A stretch of DNA of 14,828 bases, from NCBI GenBank assembly GCA_934095825.1, contig CAKOKQ010000023.1:1-14828 (forward strand), read 5' to 3'. Positions 1 through 7,860 of the stretch are shown here, in pieces. This stretch comes from an uncultured Bacilli bacterium (GTDB lineage: Bacteria > Bacillota_I > Bacilli_A > RF39 > UBA660). The translations under genes and the position numbers were made by a program. Positions within the stretch are counted from its first letter, which is position 1; every line of letters starts with the position of its first letter. Below the pieces are notes generated by a model, which worked only from the letters and a program-made list of their open reading frames with translations, was not told where the DNA came from and ran no database searches.

Positions 1-24
1 AAATTTTAATAGAGGTAATTATTT

Positions 25-1176
25 ATGAAAAAGATATATTTTTTATTAGTCTTACTTGTTTGTCCCTTTTCAGTCTTTGCTCTTGATTTAGCTAGTAATG
101 CTAAGAGTGCTATTATCATGGAACCGACTACTGGTAAAGTTATATTTGAAAAGAATAGTAATGAGCGTTTAGAACCAGCTTCTATGACTAAAATTATGAC
201 TCTTTTACTGACATTTGAGGCCATTGATAATGGTAAAATTTCTTTAGATGATATGGTAACCATTTCTAAAAGAGCGGCCGATATGGGTGGGTCCCAGATG
301 TTTTTAGAAGCTGGTAGTAACATTCGTTTAGAAGAAATAATTAAAGGCGTTAGTATTGCTTCTGCCAATGACGGTGCTATTGCCCTTGCTGAATATATTG
401 GCGGTAGCGTTGAAAATTTTGTGGATATGATGAATAAAAAAGCTGAAGATTTAGGACTTTCAAACACCCATTTTATTAATCCTCATGGTCTTCATGCGGA
501 TAATCATTATAGTTCGGCTTATGATATGGCAATTATGGCTGCTAACTTAATTAATCATGAAAAGATATTGAATTATACTTCAATTTATGAAGATTATTTT
601 AATAAACCAGATGGTTCTAGAACTTGGCTGGTTAATACCAATAAACTAGTTCGCTTTTTTAAAGGAGTTGATGGTTTAAAAACTGGTTACACTAAAGAAG
701 CAGGTTACTGTTTGACCGCTACCGCTAAGAAAAATAATGTGCGTTATATTACCGTTGTTATGGGGGAACCATCCAGTGATATTAGGAGTAGTGAAACAAC
801 TAATATGTTAAATTATGCTTTTAATTCCTTTAAACTTAATACGATTTTAGATAAAAATCAAGAATTAGGTAATATCTATATTGATAAAAGTAAGCAAAAG
901 ACTGCCAAAATCGTTGTTAAAAACCCTGTTACTGAACTAATTAGTAAAGAAAAAGATGCTCCAAGCTACACTTATAACTTAAAAGTTGGCAAATTAACCG
1001 CTCCCATTAAAGCAGGTACCAAAGTAGGTACTGTAGAAATATTAGATAATGAAGGTTTAATTGTTAGAGAAGAAGATGTAACAACTTTATATAATATTGA
1101 AAAATCTAATCTTTGGGAAACTTTTTTAGAAAATTTCTTAACTATTATTAGGGGTAAGAAAATAAATAAAATTTAA
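25..1176 (+). CDS. dacF: D-alanyl-D-alanine carboxypeptidase, DacF/PBP5-like
   Basis: Secreted low-molecular-weight penicillin-binding protein that removes the terminal D-Ala from peptidoglycan pentapeptides at the outer face of the membrane. All three serine-acyltransferase motifs are present: SMTK at residues 53-56 (nucleophile S53), SAN at 113-115 and KTG at 219-221. Residues 1-20 form a signal peptide (Lys-Lys followed by a hydrophobic run ending near A19). The tail from about 300 fits the beta-rich C-terminal domain, and the last ~25 residues look like the amphipathic helix that tethers PBP5-type enzymes to the membrane. The 383-residue length is normal for the family. The start is set by AGAGG at 11-15, nine bases before ATG. 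mntP follows one base after the stop, so the two are probably co-transcribed. The closest match recalled is Bacillus DacF, for example its MGGSQ.FLE and IAS.ND segments; the exact paralogue name is less certain than the activity. Confidence 0.95.
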   Translation: MKKIYFLLVLLVCPFSVFALDLASNAKSAIIMEPTTGKVIFEKNSNERLEPASMTKIMTLLLTFEAIDNGKISLDDMVTISKRAADMGGSQMFLEAGSNIRLEEIIKGVSIASANDGAIALAEYIGGSVENFVDMMNKKAEDLGLSNTHFINPHGLHADNHYSSAYDMAIMAANLINHEKILNYTSIYEDYFNKPDGSRTWLVNTNKLVRFFKGVDGLKTGYTKEAGYCLTATAKKNNVRYITVVMGEPSSDIRSSETTNMLNYAFNSFKLNTILDKNQELGNIYIDKSKQKTAKIVVKNPVTELISKEKDAPSYTYNLKVGKLTAPIKAGTKVGTVEILDNEGLIVREEDVTTLYNIEKSNLWETFLENFLTIIRGKKINKI

Positions 1177-1177
1177 T

Positions 1178-1711
1178 ATGACTATTTTAGAACTATTTCT
1201 TATTGCTGTTGGTCTTGCTTGTGATGCTTTTGTAGTATCTATCACTTTAGGTCTTAAATATCAACATCTTAATCTATTAAACAAATTAAAGATTGCTTTT
1301 ACCTTTAGTACTTTACAAGTTATAATGCCTATGTTAGGGTTTTTGGTTGCTTACAATTTTAATTCTAGTGTTACTTTCTTAACAAAGTTTATTGCCTTTC
1401 TTATCTTAAGTTTAATTGGTCTTAATATGGTAATTAATAAAGAAGAAGATTTAAATTATAATATTAGTCTTAAAAATCTTCTTATCTTGGGAATAGCTAC
1501 TTCTCTAGATGCCTTTGCTGTTGGTTTATCCTTTGCTTTTTTAAAAGTTAATATGTTTCTTTCTTTAAGCTTAATTGGGCTTGTTACTTTTCTTATGTGT
1601 TTTATAGGTCCTTACCTAGGTAATTATTTTGGTAGTAAAATTTCTAATAAACCTCAAGTAGTAGGGGGGATTATCCTAATTATAATAGGCTTTAAAATCT
1701 TAATCTTTTAG
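1178..1711 (+). CDS. mntP: Manganese efflux pump MntP
   Basis: Small integral membrane exporter that lowers cytoplasmic Mn2+. The 177 residues form six hydrophobic segments arranged as two related halves, the usual MntP/DUF204 plan. Each half carries the signature acidic membrane motif: GLACDAFVVS with D16 and SLDAFAVGLS with D111, the residues thought to bind metal. The ATG lies one base after the stop of the carboxypeptidase gene and has no good ribosome binding site close by (the AGGGG at 1150-1154 is too far upstream), so translation is probably coupled to the upstream gene. No Mn-sensing (yybP-ykoY) riboswitch can sit in the one-base gap. The gene ends inside an intrinsic terminator. The link with the cell-wall gene looks like simple operon sharing. 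Confidence 0.93.
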   Translation: MTILELFLIAVGLACDAFVVSITLGLKYQHLNLLNKLKIAFTFSTLQVIMPMLGFLVAYNFNSSVTFLTKFIAFLILSLIGLNMVINKEEDLNYNISLKNLLILGIATSLDAFAVGLSFAFLKVNMFLSLSLIGLVTFLMCFIGPYLGNYFGSKISNKPQVVGGIILIIIGFKILIF

Positions 1712-1741
1712 ATTTAAATATTTTATTTAAGTCTTTTTTTT
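1711..1741 (+). terminator. Intrinsic terminator after mntP
   Basis: A 10-bp stem (1711-1720 with 1724-1733, one G-T pair) closes a 3-base loop and is followed by eight Ts at 1734-1741. It begins at the last base of the mntP stop codon. Confidence 0.85.
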
Positions 1742-1742
1742 G

Positions 1743-1763
1743 CTATACTTTAATCATAGGAGA
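1743..1763 (+). promoter_or_regulatory. Extended -10 promoter and RBS for the 737-aa gene
   Basis: TATACT at 1744-1749 is preceded by TGC, giving an extended -10 directly after the terminator T-run; no good -35 is seen. Transcription starting about seven bases downstream (near 1756) would leave a leader of only about 13 bases, with the AGGAG ribosome binding site (1758-1762) almost at the 5' end. ATG follows at 1769. Confidence 0.55.
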
Positions 1764-1768
1764 TACTT

Positions 1769-3982
1769 ATGAATAGTGAAATTATGATTGCTAAAAAAAA
1801 TATAAACAGATTAAAAGAATTAGAAGAAGAATTAAAAAAATTAAGAGAAGAATATGATTATATTCCTAAAGATTATAGTGTGATAGCTCTTGATAAGATT
1901 AGTAAAGAACTTTCAGAAAGGTTATCTAATTTAGAAACTCGTCTTGTAACATCAGAAAAAAAAGAAATGCTCGATGAATTAGTAGCATTAAAAGAAAAGT
2001 TAATATTGCAGCAAGAAAACTTTGATAAATATAGAAAACTTAATAAAGAAAAGGAAGATTTACTTTTAAGCGTTTCCTTAAGCGTTAATAAATCAGTAGA
2101 AACCTGCTATGAAGAAATATTTAGTGATGTTTTGAATCATTCTTCTAATATTGAAAATTTTTTAAATGATAAGTGTTTGGCTAGTCCCAAAATAAAAGTG
2201 CCATTTATGGTAGCACTTCTTACACATTCTAGTGATGAAATATATTTTGAAGTAACTAAAATTGCTCCTAATTTAAGTGATAATGCCAAGCAAAATGTGA
2301 AAAAATATATTGAAATTTATCACAATAAAATAAAAAACAATCTTGTTTTATCGGATACTGCTTTGGTAAATCTTTTAGAAACTAATACTGGTCGTAACAT
2401 AATGGCTCAAACAAGAATTAATGATAAATCTTCTTCTATTAAAGATAAATATCGTCATCTTGCTAATAGACTATGTCATAAAATTTTTAAAATAGGAAGC
2501 CTAACAACTGTTTTAACAACGCATTCGGCTAAGGAAGTAATAAGCCTTATTAAAATCAAACAAAAAGATGGTGGCTTACAAGAATTTAATACATTAGGAT
2601 TATCAGAAAGAGATGGTTTGTTTAATCATATTAATTATACGGAAGCTAATTTACAAAAAGAGATAGAAAAAGAAATGCTCGATAAAAATATTGCTATTAG
2701 TACTAATTATAAGAAAAATAAATATGATATTATTTCTGGAAATCCATTTAGTTACTCCTTTGATAATACTCCTATAAGAAGATTTAATGATAATTCTGGC
2801 TTTGTAAGAACTATAAATGATATGCAAATTTCCAATTTTTCTACGGCTAATATCGAAGAATTTATTGGCAAAAGTTTTGCTTCTTCTAAGGTGCCCCGTG
2901 ATACTAAAAAAGAAATGGTTGCTGCTATTTTAGATAATTTAGAATTATGCTATGATATGTTTAAAAGTTATTATATGAGTAAAAATGAGCCGATGTCATC
3001 TTATATGATATTAACAAATGATTTAGAAAACTTGATTCGTTTAAATCAACCTTTAAATGATACTAATATTCCTCATTTATTGGGCATACCTAGTAGTAGA
3101 AATCGTAATACTAGAGCTCTTAATTTGCCAATTGAAACATTAAAGTTTTTAGAATTAAATCCAGATGAGTATTACTCAGCAAAGAAAGTTTTGGAAAGTA
3201 TTTTATTGCATAAAGATGATATTATTGAAAAATGTGTTTGCGGTTGTATTCGTGGTAAGGATGGAACTCTTTATGAAATGCTTCCTTGGGAAAAAATAAT
3301 TTTAAAAACCAATGCTTTTATTCGTGGTGATTTCTTTAAATCTACTTCTATTATAGCCGTTCTTAATTCTAAATCTTATATGACTAAGCCAAATGAAGAG
3401 ATTAATGCTGTTGCTATTAATAGTACCTCTTTTGCAAGTAGTATGCCCCTGCAAACTAATTGGAACAGTGATTATGAGTTGAGTGCCGAAAATTTATATG
3501 ATTTAGCCCTTGACAATCGTAAAGCCGATTTGATTTTAAAAGGATTAATTACTGAGTTAAAATCTGAGGCTCAAACTTATTCAGCGTGCCCAAAAGGCCG
3601 CGGTAATGGACAAAGGTATGCCCCAACAGTATCTAGAATAAATGGAGTTGTTACTAATGAATCTTTCATTGGCGAAAGATTAAAAGATCAACATGGTATG
3701 CCTATTAGAACTTTAAATAAAGCCCGCAATTTATTAGAAATTTTAAATGCCGAAAGTGGCGGTGCTACATTTGCTATCCAAAATGAAAATGGAAATTTAT
3801 CTTATAAATCCCTTGAAGCAAATATAGCTTTGTTAGAAAATTTAATTTTTTCTTTTAGTGATGTTAAGCAAGTAATAGAATTATCAGAGCAAATTATAGA
3901 TCAATTAAATAACATTTATGGTCTTTCTAAAAAGTATACAGATGATATGGGTGATGATACTTTAAGACCGAAAGGCCGATAA
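1769..3982 (+). CDS. Unknown 737-residue coiled-coil protein
   Basis: Family not recognised. There is no signal peptide or membrane segment, so it should be cytoplasmic. Residues about 8-125 are rich in Leu, Glu and Lys with heptad-like spacing and probably form coiled coils. The rest is a mixed globular region with two points of interest: HLLGIP at 436-441, followed by a helical stretch, and a Cys cluster CVCGC at 489-493 just before an LPWEKII segment. The HLLGIP region recalls the PBECR4 nuclease-like domain found in mobile-element proteins, but this is a weak resemblance. The C-terminal third contains a Gly/Arg-rich patch (KGRGNGQRY). AGGAG lies 6 bases before the ATG. It has its own promoter after the mntP terminator and ends in a terminator shared with the convergent LysR gene, so it is a single-gene unit. 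Coding status is secure from length and composition; function is unknown. Confidence 0.85.
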   Translation: MNSEIMIAKKNINRLKELEEELKKLREEYDYIPKDYSVIALDKISKELSERLSNLETRLVTSEKKEMLDELVALKEKLILQQENFDKYRKLNKEKEDLLLSVSLSVNKSVETCYEEIFSDVLNHSSNIENFLNDKCLASPKIKVPFMVALLTHSSDEIYFEVTKIAPNLSDNAKQNVKKYIEIYHNKIKNNLVLSDTALVNLLETNTGRNIMAQTRINDKSSSIKDKYRHLANRLCHKIFKIGSLTTVLTTHSAKEVISLIKIKQKDGGLQEFNTLGLSERDGLFNHINYTEANLQKEIEKEMLDKNIAISTNYKKNKYDIISGNPFSYSFDNTPIRRFNDNSGFVRTINDMQISNFSTANIEEFIGKSFASSKVPRDTKKEMVAAILDNLELCYDMFKSYYMSKNEPMSSYMILTNDLENLIRLNQPLNDTNIPHLLGIPSSRNRNTRALNLPIETLKFLELNPDEYYSAKKVLESILLHKDDIIEKCVCGCIRGKDGTLYEMLPWEKIILKTNAFIRGDFFKSTSIIAVLNSKSYMTKPNEEINAVAINSTSFASSMPLQTNWNSDYELSAENLYDLALDNRKADLILKGLITELKSEAQTYSACPKGRGNGQRYAPTVSRINGVVTNESFIGERLKDQHGMPIRTLNKARNLLEILNAESGGATFAIQNENGNLSYKSLEANIALLENLIFSFSDVKQVIELSEQIIDQLNNIYGLSKKYTDDMGDDTLRPKGR

Positions 3983-4000
3983 AGATAATGATTTTAAAAT

Positions 4001-4032
4001 AAAAAATAGCATTTTAATCTATGCTATTTTTT
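4001..4032. terminator. Bidirectional intrinsic terminator
   Basis: A perfect 11-bp inverted repeat (4001-4011 AAAAAATAGCA with 4022-4032) has a 10-base loop. It carries A-runs at one end and T-runs at the other, so it can terminate transcription from both sides. It serves the 737-aa gene (+) and the LysR gene (-), whose last codons lie inside it. Confidence 0.85.
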
Positions 4033-4904
4033 ATATACCTAATAAAGTTTTCGGCTACTAAACTTCTATTATCCAGATTCCAAATCATCCCTAAATACTT
4101 ATTCTTTAAAGGTACTTCTATATCCAATTTAAATAGATTGCCATTTTGTAAGTCTTTTTTGATAAATTCTTCTGTTAGCATCCCAATTCCAAAACCAGCT
4201 TCTGTAAATTCTTTAATTAAAGTATTACTACCAAACTCCATTTCTGGCTTAATACTAATATTATTTTCAATACAATAATCATCTAAACTAATTCGGGAAG
4301 TCGCACCCTTTGTTAAAACAATTAAAGGTAAAGCCTCTAAATCATTTATTTTTATTTCTTTATTCTTTAGGTCATTATAATTATTATTAGCAACAAAACA
4401 GTCATGTAATTCTTTTATGTTTAAACTAGTAAAATCAGCAGGTAAATTAATTGGCAAATTAGTAAATATAACATCAATTAATCCGTTTTTAGCTTTTTTT
4501 ATTAAATCACTAGTTTTATCCGTAAATACTCTAATACTTATTTTAGGGTATTTTTTATGGAATTCTTTTATATATGGCATTAAAAACTCACCAATAATCG
4601 TTTTGCTAGCCCCAATATTTATAATACCTGATTCCATACTTGTTAAGACTTCCAAATCATTTTCAGCCGAGTATATTAAATCCATGGCTTCTTTAATTTT
4701 TTTATAAAGCACTTGTCCAGCTTCGGTTAAAAGAACCCCATCTCTTCTTCTAATAAATAATTGGGTGTTAATTTGTTCTTCCAATGTTTTAACCGCTTTA
4801 CTGATAGCCGGTTGACTTATTAACATCTCATTAGCAGCCCTAGAAATACTTTTGTTTTTGGCTACTATATAAAATACTTTATATAATTCTAAATTAACAT
4901 TCAT
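4014..4904 (-). CDS. LysR-family transcriptional regulator
   Basis: DNA-binding regulator of the LysR type, 296 residues, the normal length for the family. Residues 1-60 hold the winged helix-turn-helix with the classic pattern YIVAKNKSISRAANEM, then LISQPAISKAVKTLEEQ and the wing residues LFIRRRDGVLLTEAG. A linker helix (to about 90) leads to a two-lobed periplasmic-binding-like effector domain, beginning with GIINIGAS at 93-100. The effector cannot be told from sequence. AGAGG on the minus strand (4911-4915) lies six bases from the ATG. It is transcribed away from the four-gene operon at 5042, and the 137 bases between them hold a palindrome and face-to-face promoter elements. By the usual LysR pattern it should control itself and perhaps that operon. 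Confidence 0.93.
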   Translation of the reverse strand: MNVNLELYKVFYIVAKNKSISRAANEMLISQPAISKAVKTLEEQINTQLFIRRRDGVLLTEAGQVLYKKIKEAMDLIYSAENDLEVLTSMESGIINIGASKTIIGEFLMPYIKEFHKKYPKISIRVFTDKTSDLIKKAKNGLIDVIFTNLPINLPADFTSLNIKELHDCFVANNNYNDLKNKEIKINDLEALPLIVLTKGATSRISLDDYCIENNISIKPEMEFGSNTLIKEFTEAGFGIGMLTEEFIKKDLQNGNLFKLDIEVPLKNKYLGMIWNLDNRSLVAENFIRYIKNSID

Positions 4905-4922
4905 GGCAAACCTCTTTTTTTG

Positions 4923-4941
4923 ATATAACTAAAAGTTATAT
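4923..4941. promoter_or_regulatory. Candidate LysR operator (19-bp palindrome)
   Basis: Perfect 8-bp arms ATATAACT and AGTTATAT surround AAA. The core fits the T-N11-A rule for LysR boxes. It lies 18 bases upstream of the LysR start codon and downstream of that gene's predicted transcription start, a place that suits autorepression. Binding is inferred. Confidence 0.6.
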
Positions 4942-4965
4942 TGCATATAAAAAATATATATTTTA

Positions 4966-4974
4966 ATTATAGCA
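4966..4974 (-). promoter_or_regulatory. Extended -10 promoter of the LysR gene
   Basis: Read on the minus strand, TGC-TATAAT is a perfect extended -10. A -35 element is poor. The transcription start would fall near 4959, leaving a leader of about 55 bases that contains the 4923-4941 palindrome. Confidence 0.6.
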
Positions 4975-4979
4975 CGATT

Positions 4980-4988
4980 TGATATAAA
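4980..4988 (+). promoter_or_regulatory. Extended -10 promoter of the 5042-9411 operon
   Basis: TGA-TATAAA on the plus strand is placed back to back with the LysR promoter only about 8 bases away, so the two should compete for polymerase. No clear -35 is seen. The start point would fall at about 4994, at the foot of the hairpin described next. Confidence 0.5.
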
Positions 4989-4992
4989 ATAC

Positions 4993-5023
4993 TATTGCTT
5001 TTAAAAAAAAGAGCAATATTTTT
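4993..5023 (+). promoter_or_regulatory. Terminator-like hairpin in the operon leader
   Basis: TATTGCT (4993-4999) pairs with AGCAATA (5012-5018) and is followed by five Ts, just before the ribosome binding site of the first gene. Position between promoter and gene suggests an attenuator or a 5'-stabilising stem. It could also be a leftover terminator if the real promoter lies elsewhere. The stem is short (7 bp, AT-rich), so efficiency is doubtful. Confidence 0.45.
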
Positions 5024-5041
5024 ATGAAAGGAAGTTGCGGA

Positions 5042-5647
5042 ATGGAAAAATATATAAATTGTCTTTATAAACAATTCTTAGCAACCGTTGGTTGTAAACA
5101 TGTAGAAAATAATAAAATTAACTTTGATGAATTTTGCCACTGGCTTGCTAAAAATAAGTTGTTATTAAAGGAATACAGTGATTACTTGGAATATTTAAAA
5201 ATTGATTATGATGATTTTGATACAGTCGAAGTTGGCAAAGGGCGTTATGATACATTAGCAACCGAAGATATGGTAATTATCTCACCATATGGCAATACCT
5301 TTGCCACTGGCGATGCCGAATTTTTTATTAAAAATAATTTACCTTATGCTTACACTGCTGACATAATTATTAAGTTAATACAAAAAAGATTTTTAACGCA
5401 TAATCCTTATACAGCGTCCGAAATTACTGAATGGTATAAATTGCATAACAACGGTCGCTTGATAAGTATTGGGATGTTTGGCTTAACTTATGATAAAAAT
5501 GCCAAAGAAAAAATAGCGTTACTCCAAAATTTAGCTAAAAAAATGAATGATGATTATACCATTGATTATGATACCGATAATGATAGATACTTTTGTACTT
5601 TAAATAGTAGAAGTTATGTCAAAAGACTAGTAAAAACAAAACATTAA
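5042..5647 (+). CDS. Unknown 201-residue protein, first gene of the operon
   Basis: Family not recognised. A longer reading from ATG at 5024 is possible but has only a T-run before it. The ATG at 5042 has a strong AAAGGAAG (5027-5034) at seven bases and is the chosen start. The protein is soluble with no signal peptide or membrane segment. It begins with a helical part (residues 1-55), followed by a more mixed part with a DYDDFD acidic stretch near 55-60 and a Tyr/Asp-rich C-terminus (DYTIDYDTDNDRY). It shows no catalytic motif. It is separated by 23 bases from the sigma-like gene and is almost certainly co-transcribed with it. Being next to a sigma-like protein, it might modulate that protein, but nothing in the sequence shows this. 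Confidence 0.78.
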   Translation: MEKYINCLYKQFLATVGCKHVENNKINFDEFCHWLAKNKLLLKEYSDYLEYLKIDYDDFDTVEVGKGRYDTLATEDMVIISPYGNTFATGDAEFFIKNNLPYAYTADIIIKLIQKRFLTHNPYTASEITEWYKLHNNGRLISIGMFGLTYDKNAKEKIALLQNLAKKMNDDYTIDYDTDNDRYFCTLNSRSYVKRLVKTKH

Positions 5648-5670
5648 CAAAAATAAAGGGGGAATTGAAA

Positions 5671-6693
5671 ATGTTAAGAAATAAAAAAATTTTATTAAGT
5701 TACGAAAAACAAATAGCAGGTTATCCTCATTTGGAATTTAAAGATGCAGTAGCACTTTATAAAAAAATAGAGACTACTGATGATGAAAATATGAAAAAAA
5801 GATATATGGATGAACTTGTCTTAGGAACATTATATATTGTTTTAGAATATATCAAGAAAACGGATATAGTTATGTTTTGTAACCAAAATTACGATGCTTG
5901 GGATATTATAAATGCTTTTAATGAATCTTGGATTAGAAGAATACATAATGGATATCTATCAAAATACCAAAGTTTCAGTCATATTATTAATCGCAAAGAA
6001 TTTTTTAACGAAGTATATAGATGTTTAGATGGAAATATCTTTAATAATCCAATCGATTTAAACGAGGATACTTTGGTTGATTTACTTACCAAATATTTAA
6101 CCTTAAAAAGTACAGCAGAAAAGGTCTGTTTTCATGACTTAATTTCAACAGAAATAAAAGAAAAATGTACTTTAGACGAAGAAGAGGTTGATTTATATTA
6201 TGAATATTATGGTGAAGCACTTTATTATGAATTTGCTAAACAGTATAGTTGGCATTTAATGGAAAAATTGTTTCTTAATATTTATAAGAATACTAAAGAA
6301 TTAAACAAAGAAGATTTACAAGAACAAAAATTATATATTAAAAAAATCTTACCATTTATTATTAATATGGGAGTAGAAGAACCATTGGATATGAACTTGT
6401 TATCCGATTGTGATGTTGAACTTGAGGCCACAAAAAAACAAGCCGCTGCAGTTTTTTTGGAAATTCTTGATGAATTGGCAAGAATTTATGGTAAAAGAGG
6501 TCAGAGATTTAAGCAAGTTATAATTATGCGTTATGGCCTTGATGGAAAAGGCACTAGAACTCAAGAAGAAGTAGGAAAAATTCTAGGCGTTGGTGGCAGC
6601 CGAATTTATCAAATAGAAGATACTGCAATTCGTTGTTTGCGTTCCAGTCAATTAGTTCGTAAACTAAATGTCTGGGTATCGCATTTTGAATAA
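5671..6693 (+). CDS. Sigma-70-like protein with region 4 helix-turn-helix
   Basis: The C-terminus is a clear sigma-70 region 4: RYGLDG at 287-292, then TQEEVGKILGVGGSRIYQIE at 297-316, matching the usual pattern in which a helix-turn-helix contacts the -35 element. The family's VSRERIRQIE is altered to VGGSRIYQIE, so promoter preference may differ. The first ~280 residues are helical and strongly diverged. The part around 45-110 could correspond to sigma region 2, but the -10-reading signature is not recognisable. At 340 residues it is longer than ECF sigma factors and shorter than most housekeeping ones. Start: AAAGGGGG (5655-5662) sits eight bases before ATG 5671; a TTG two codons upstream is in frame but too close to the ribosome binding site. 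It may be an alternative sigma factor or a transcription regulator that borrowed the domain. Its targets are unknown, possibly its own operon. Confidence 0.82.
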   Translation: MLRNKKILLSYEKQIAGYPHLEFKDAVALYKKIETTDDENMKKRYMDELVLGTLYIVLEYIKKTDIVMFCNQNYDAWDIINAFNESWIRRIHNGYLSKYQSFSHIINRKEFFNEVYRCLDGNIFNNPIDLNEDTLVDLLTKYLTLKSTAEKVCFHDLISTEIKEKCTLDEEEVDLYYEYYGEALYYEFAKQYSWHLMEKLFLNIYKNTKELNKEDLQEQKLYIKKILPFIINMGVEEPLDMNLLSDCDVELEATKKQAAAVFLEILDELARIYGKRGQRFKQVIIMRYGLDGKGTRTQEEVGKILGVGGSRIYQIEDTAIRCLRSSQLVRKLNVWVSHFE

Positions 6694-6713
6694 TAAAAAA
6701 GGAGAAATTGAAA

Positions 6714-7844
6714 ATGAAAGAAAATATGAAAAATTTAGTACAAAAATACATTAATGGTGAAGAGATTCCAGAAAGTGTATTAAAAGATTTAGAAAAAGAC
6801 AAAAAATTTATGATGGAGGTAATAAAAGCAAGTAAAGATAAAAAAATTTATAATTTATGTGCTGAAGTATTAAAGAAAGACTATGAATTTATTAAATATT
6901 TAATTTTAACATTTAAAGATGATGTAAATTTTATTACTATGGTTGCTAATGAGTATTTAAATACTAATCCAAAACAAGAAGAAGTAATTGAATTAAGTGT
7001 TATTATGGATGATATTATTGGTTATACAGTAGATAATGATTTTTACCAAAAAAAATTACAAGAAAATATTAATGTTAAACAGCAAATTTATGCTAATAAG
7101 AAAAAAAATAAGTTAAATAAAACTAGTTTGTTCAAAACTAATAAAGATAAATATTTTAATAATAAAATAATAACAGATTATTATGCTAAAGTATTTTTAT
7201 ATGAATATTTTAGAAAATACTATACTTATTTACAAAATATCCTTGTTTGTAAATACCTAGAGGCAAAAGATAATGTTAATAAAGAAGATTTAACTAATAT
7301 ATTATTAGAATTTATTAAAAATATTGATGATGATTTATCTAATTACTTAAAAAATAATTCTGCTCTTTTAGAATGGTATTTAAAGCAATTAGAAAGAAGA
7401 TACTTAGAAATGCAGGCAATCGATACTTCCTTAGAAGATGATATGTATGAAAGCCTTTATAATGTAAGTCTTGAGGCCAAAGATTTATCACCATTATTAG
7501 GGGAAAATATAATTTATTATGCTTTTAAAGAAACTAATCTTTTAGATCAAATGATTAAAAGAGGTTATATAGATTTTGGGGCAAAAGAAGACATAGAACA
7601 AGAATTAGAAAAAGATGATAATATTAATATGGATAAATATTTAGCAGAACTTAAAGAAGAGATTATTTCTCATCAGGAAGAGGGCTGGCCAAATCCATAT
7701 ATAGTTATGCCGCCAGAAGAATTTTATACTTATTTAAATAATAACCAAGAAGATTTAACCATTTTTAATAAACTTAAAAGTGATATTCAAAAAGTATTAA
7801 AAACATCTAGTAGAACTTTAAAAAAAGAAATAAAGAAACTTTAA
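6714..7844 (+). CDS. Unknown helical 376-residue protein
   Basis: Family not recognised. AAAGGAG before ATG 6714 sets the start; an in-frame TTG two codons upstream is unlikely. The protein is Lys/Glu/Asn-rich, has no signal peptide or membrane segment and is almost entirely helical. Residues about 1-90 show short helical units of the type DKKFMMEVIKASKDKKIYNLC and LKKDYEFIKYLI, which loosely recall DUF4116-type repeats; that likeness is not firm. Residues ~120-150 are a strongly basic linker (NKKKNKLNKTSLFKTNKDK). The C-terminal half carries acidic patches (EQELEKDDN) and a short WPNPYIVMPPEEFYTYL motif. It starts 20 bases after the sigma-like gene, and both genes share the unusual start context ATTGAAAATG, which points to a common origin or matched translation. 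Confidence 0.78.
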   Translation: MKENMKNLVQKYINGEEIPESVLKDLEKDKKFMMEVIKASKDKKIYNLCAEVLKKDYEFIKYLILTFKDDVNFITMVANEYLNTNPKQEEVIELSVIMDDIIGYTVDNDFYQKKLQENINVKQQIYANKKKNKLNKTSLFKTNKDKYFNNKIITDYYAKVFLYEYFRKYYTYLQNILVCKYLEAKDNVNKEDLTNILLEFIKNIDDDLSNYLKNNSALLEWYLKQLERRYLEMQAIDTSLEDDMYESLYNVSLEAKDLSPLLGENIIYYAFKETNLLDQMIKRGYIDFGAKEDIEQELEKDDNINMDKYLAELKEEIISHQEEGWPNPYIVMPPEEFYTYLNNNQEDLTIFNKLKSDIQKVLKTSSRTLKKEIKKL

Positions 7845-7860
7845 AAGAGGTGTCTTACAA

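Noticed and set aside
6..467. Minus-strand open frame over the carboxypeptidase gene
   Set aside because: It overlaps the catalytic domain of a well-recognised gene and shows no family features.
5024..5041. ATG at 5024 as the start of the first operon gene
   Set aside because: Only a T-run precedes it, while the ATG at 5042 has a strong AAAGGAAG at ideal distance.
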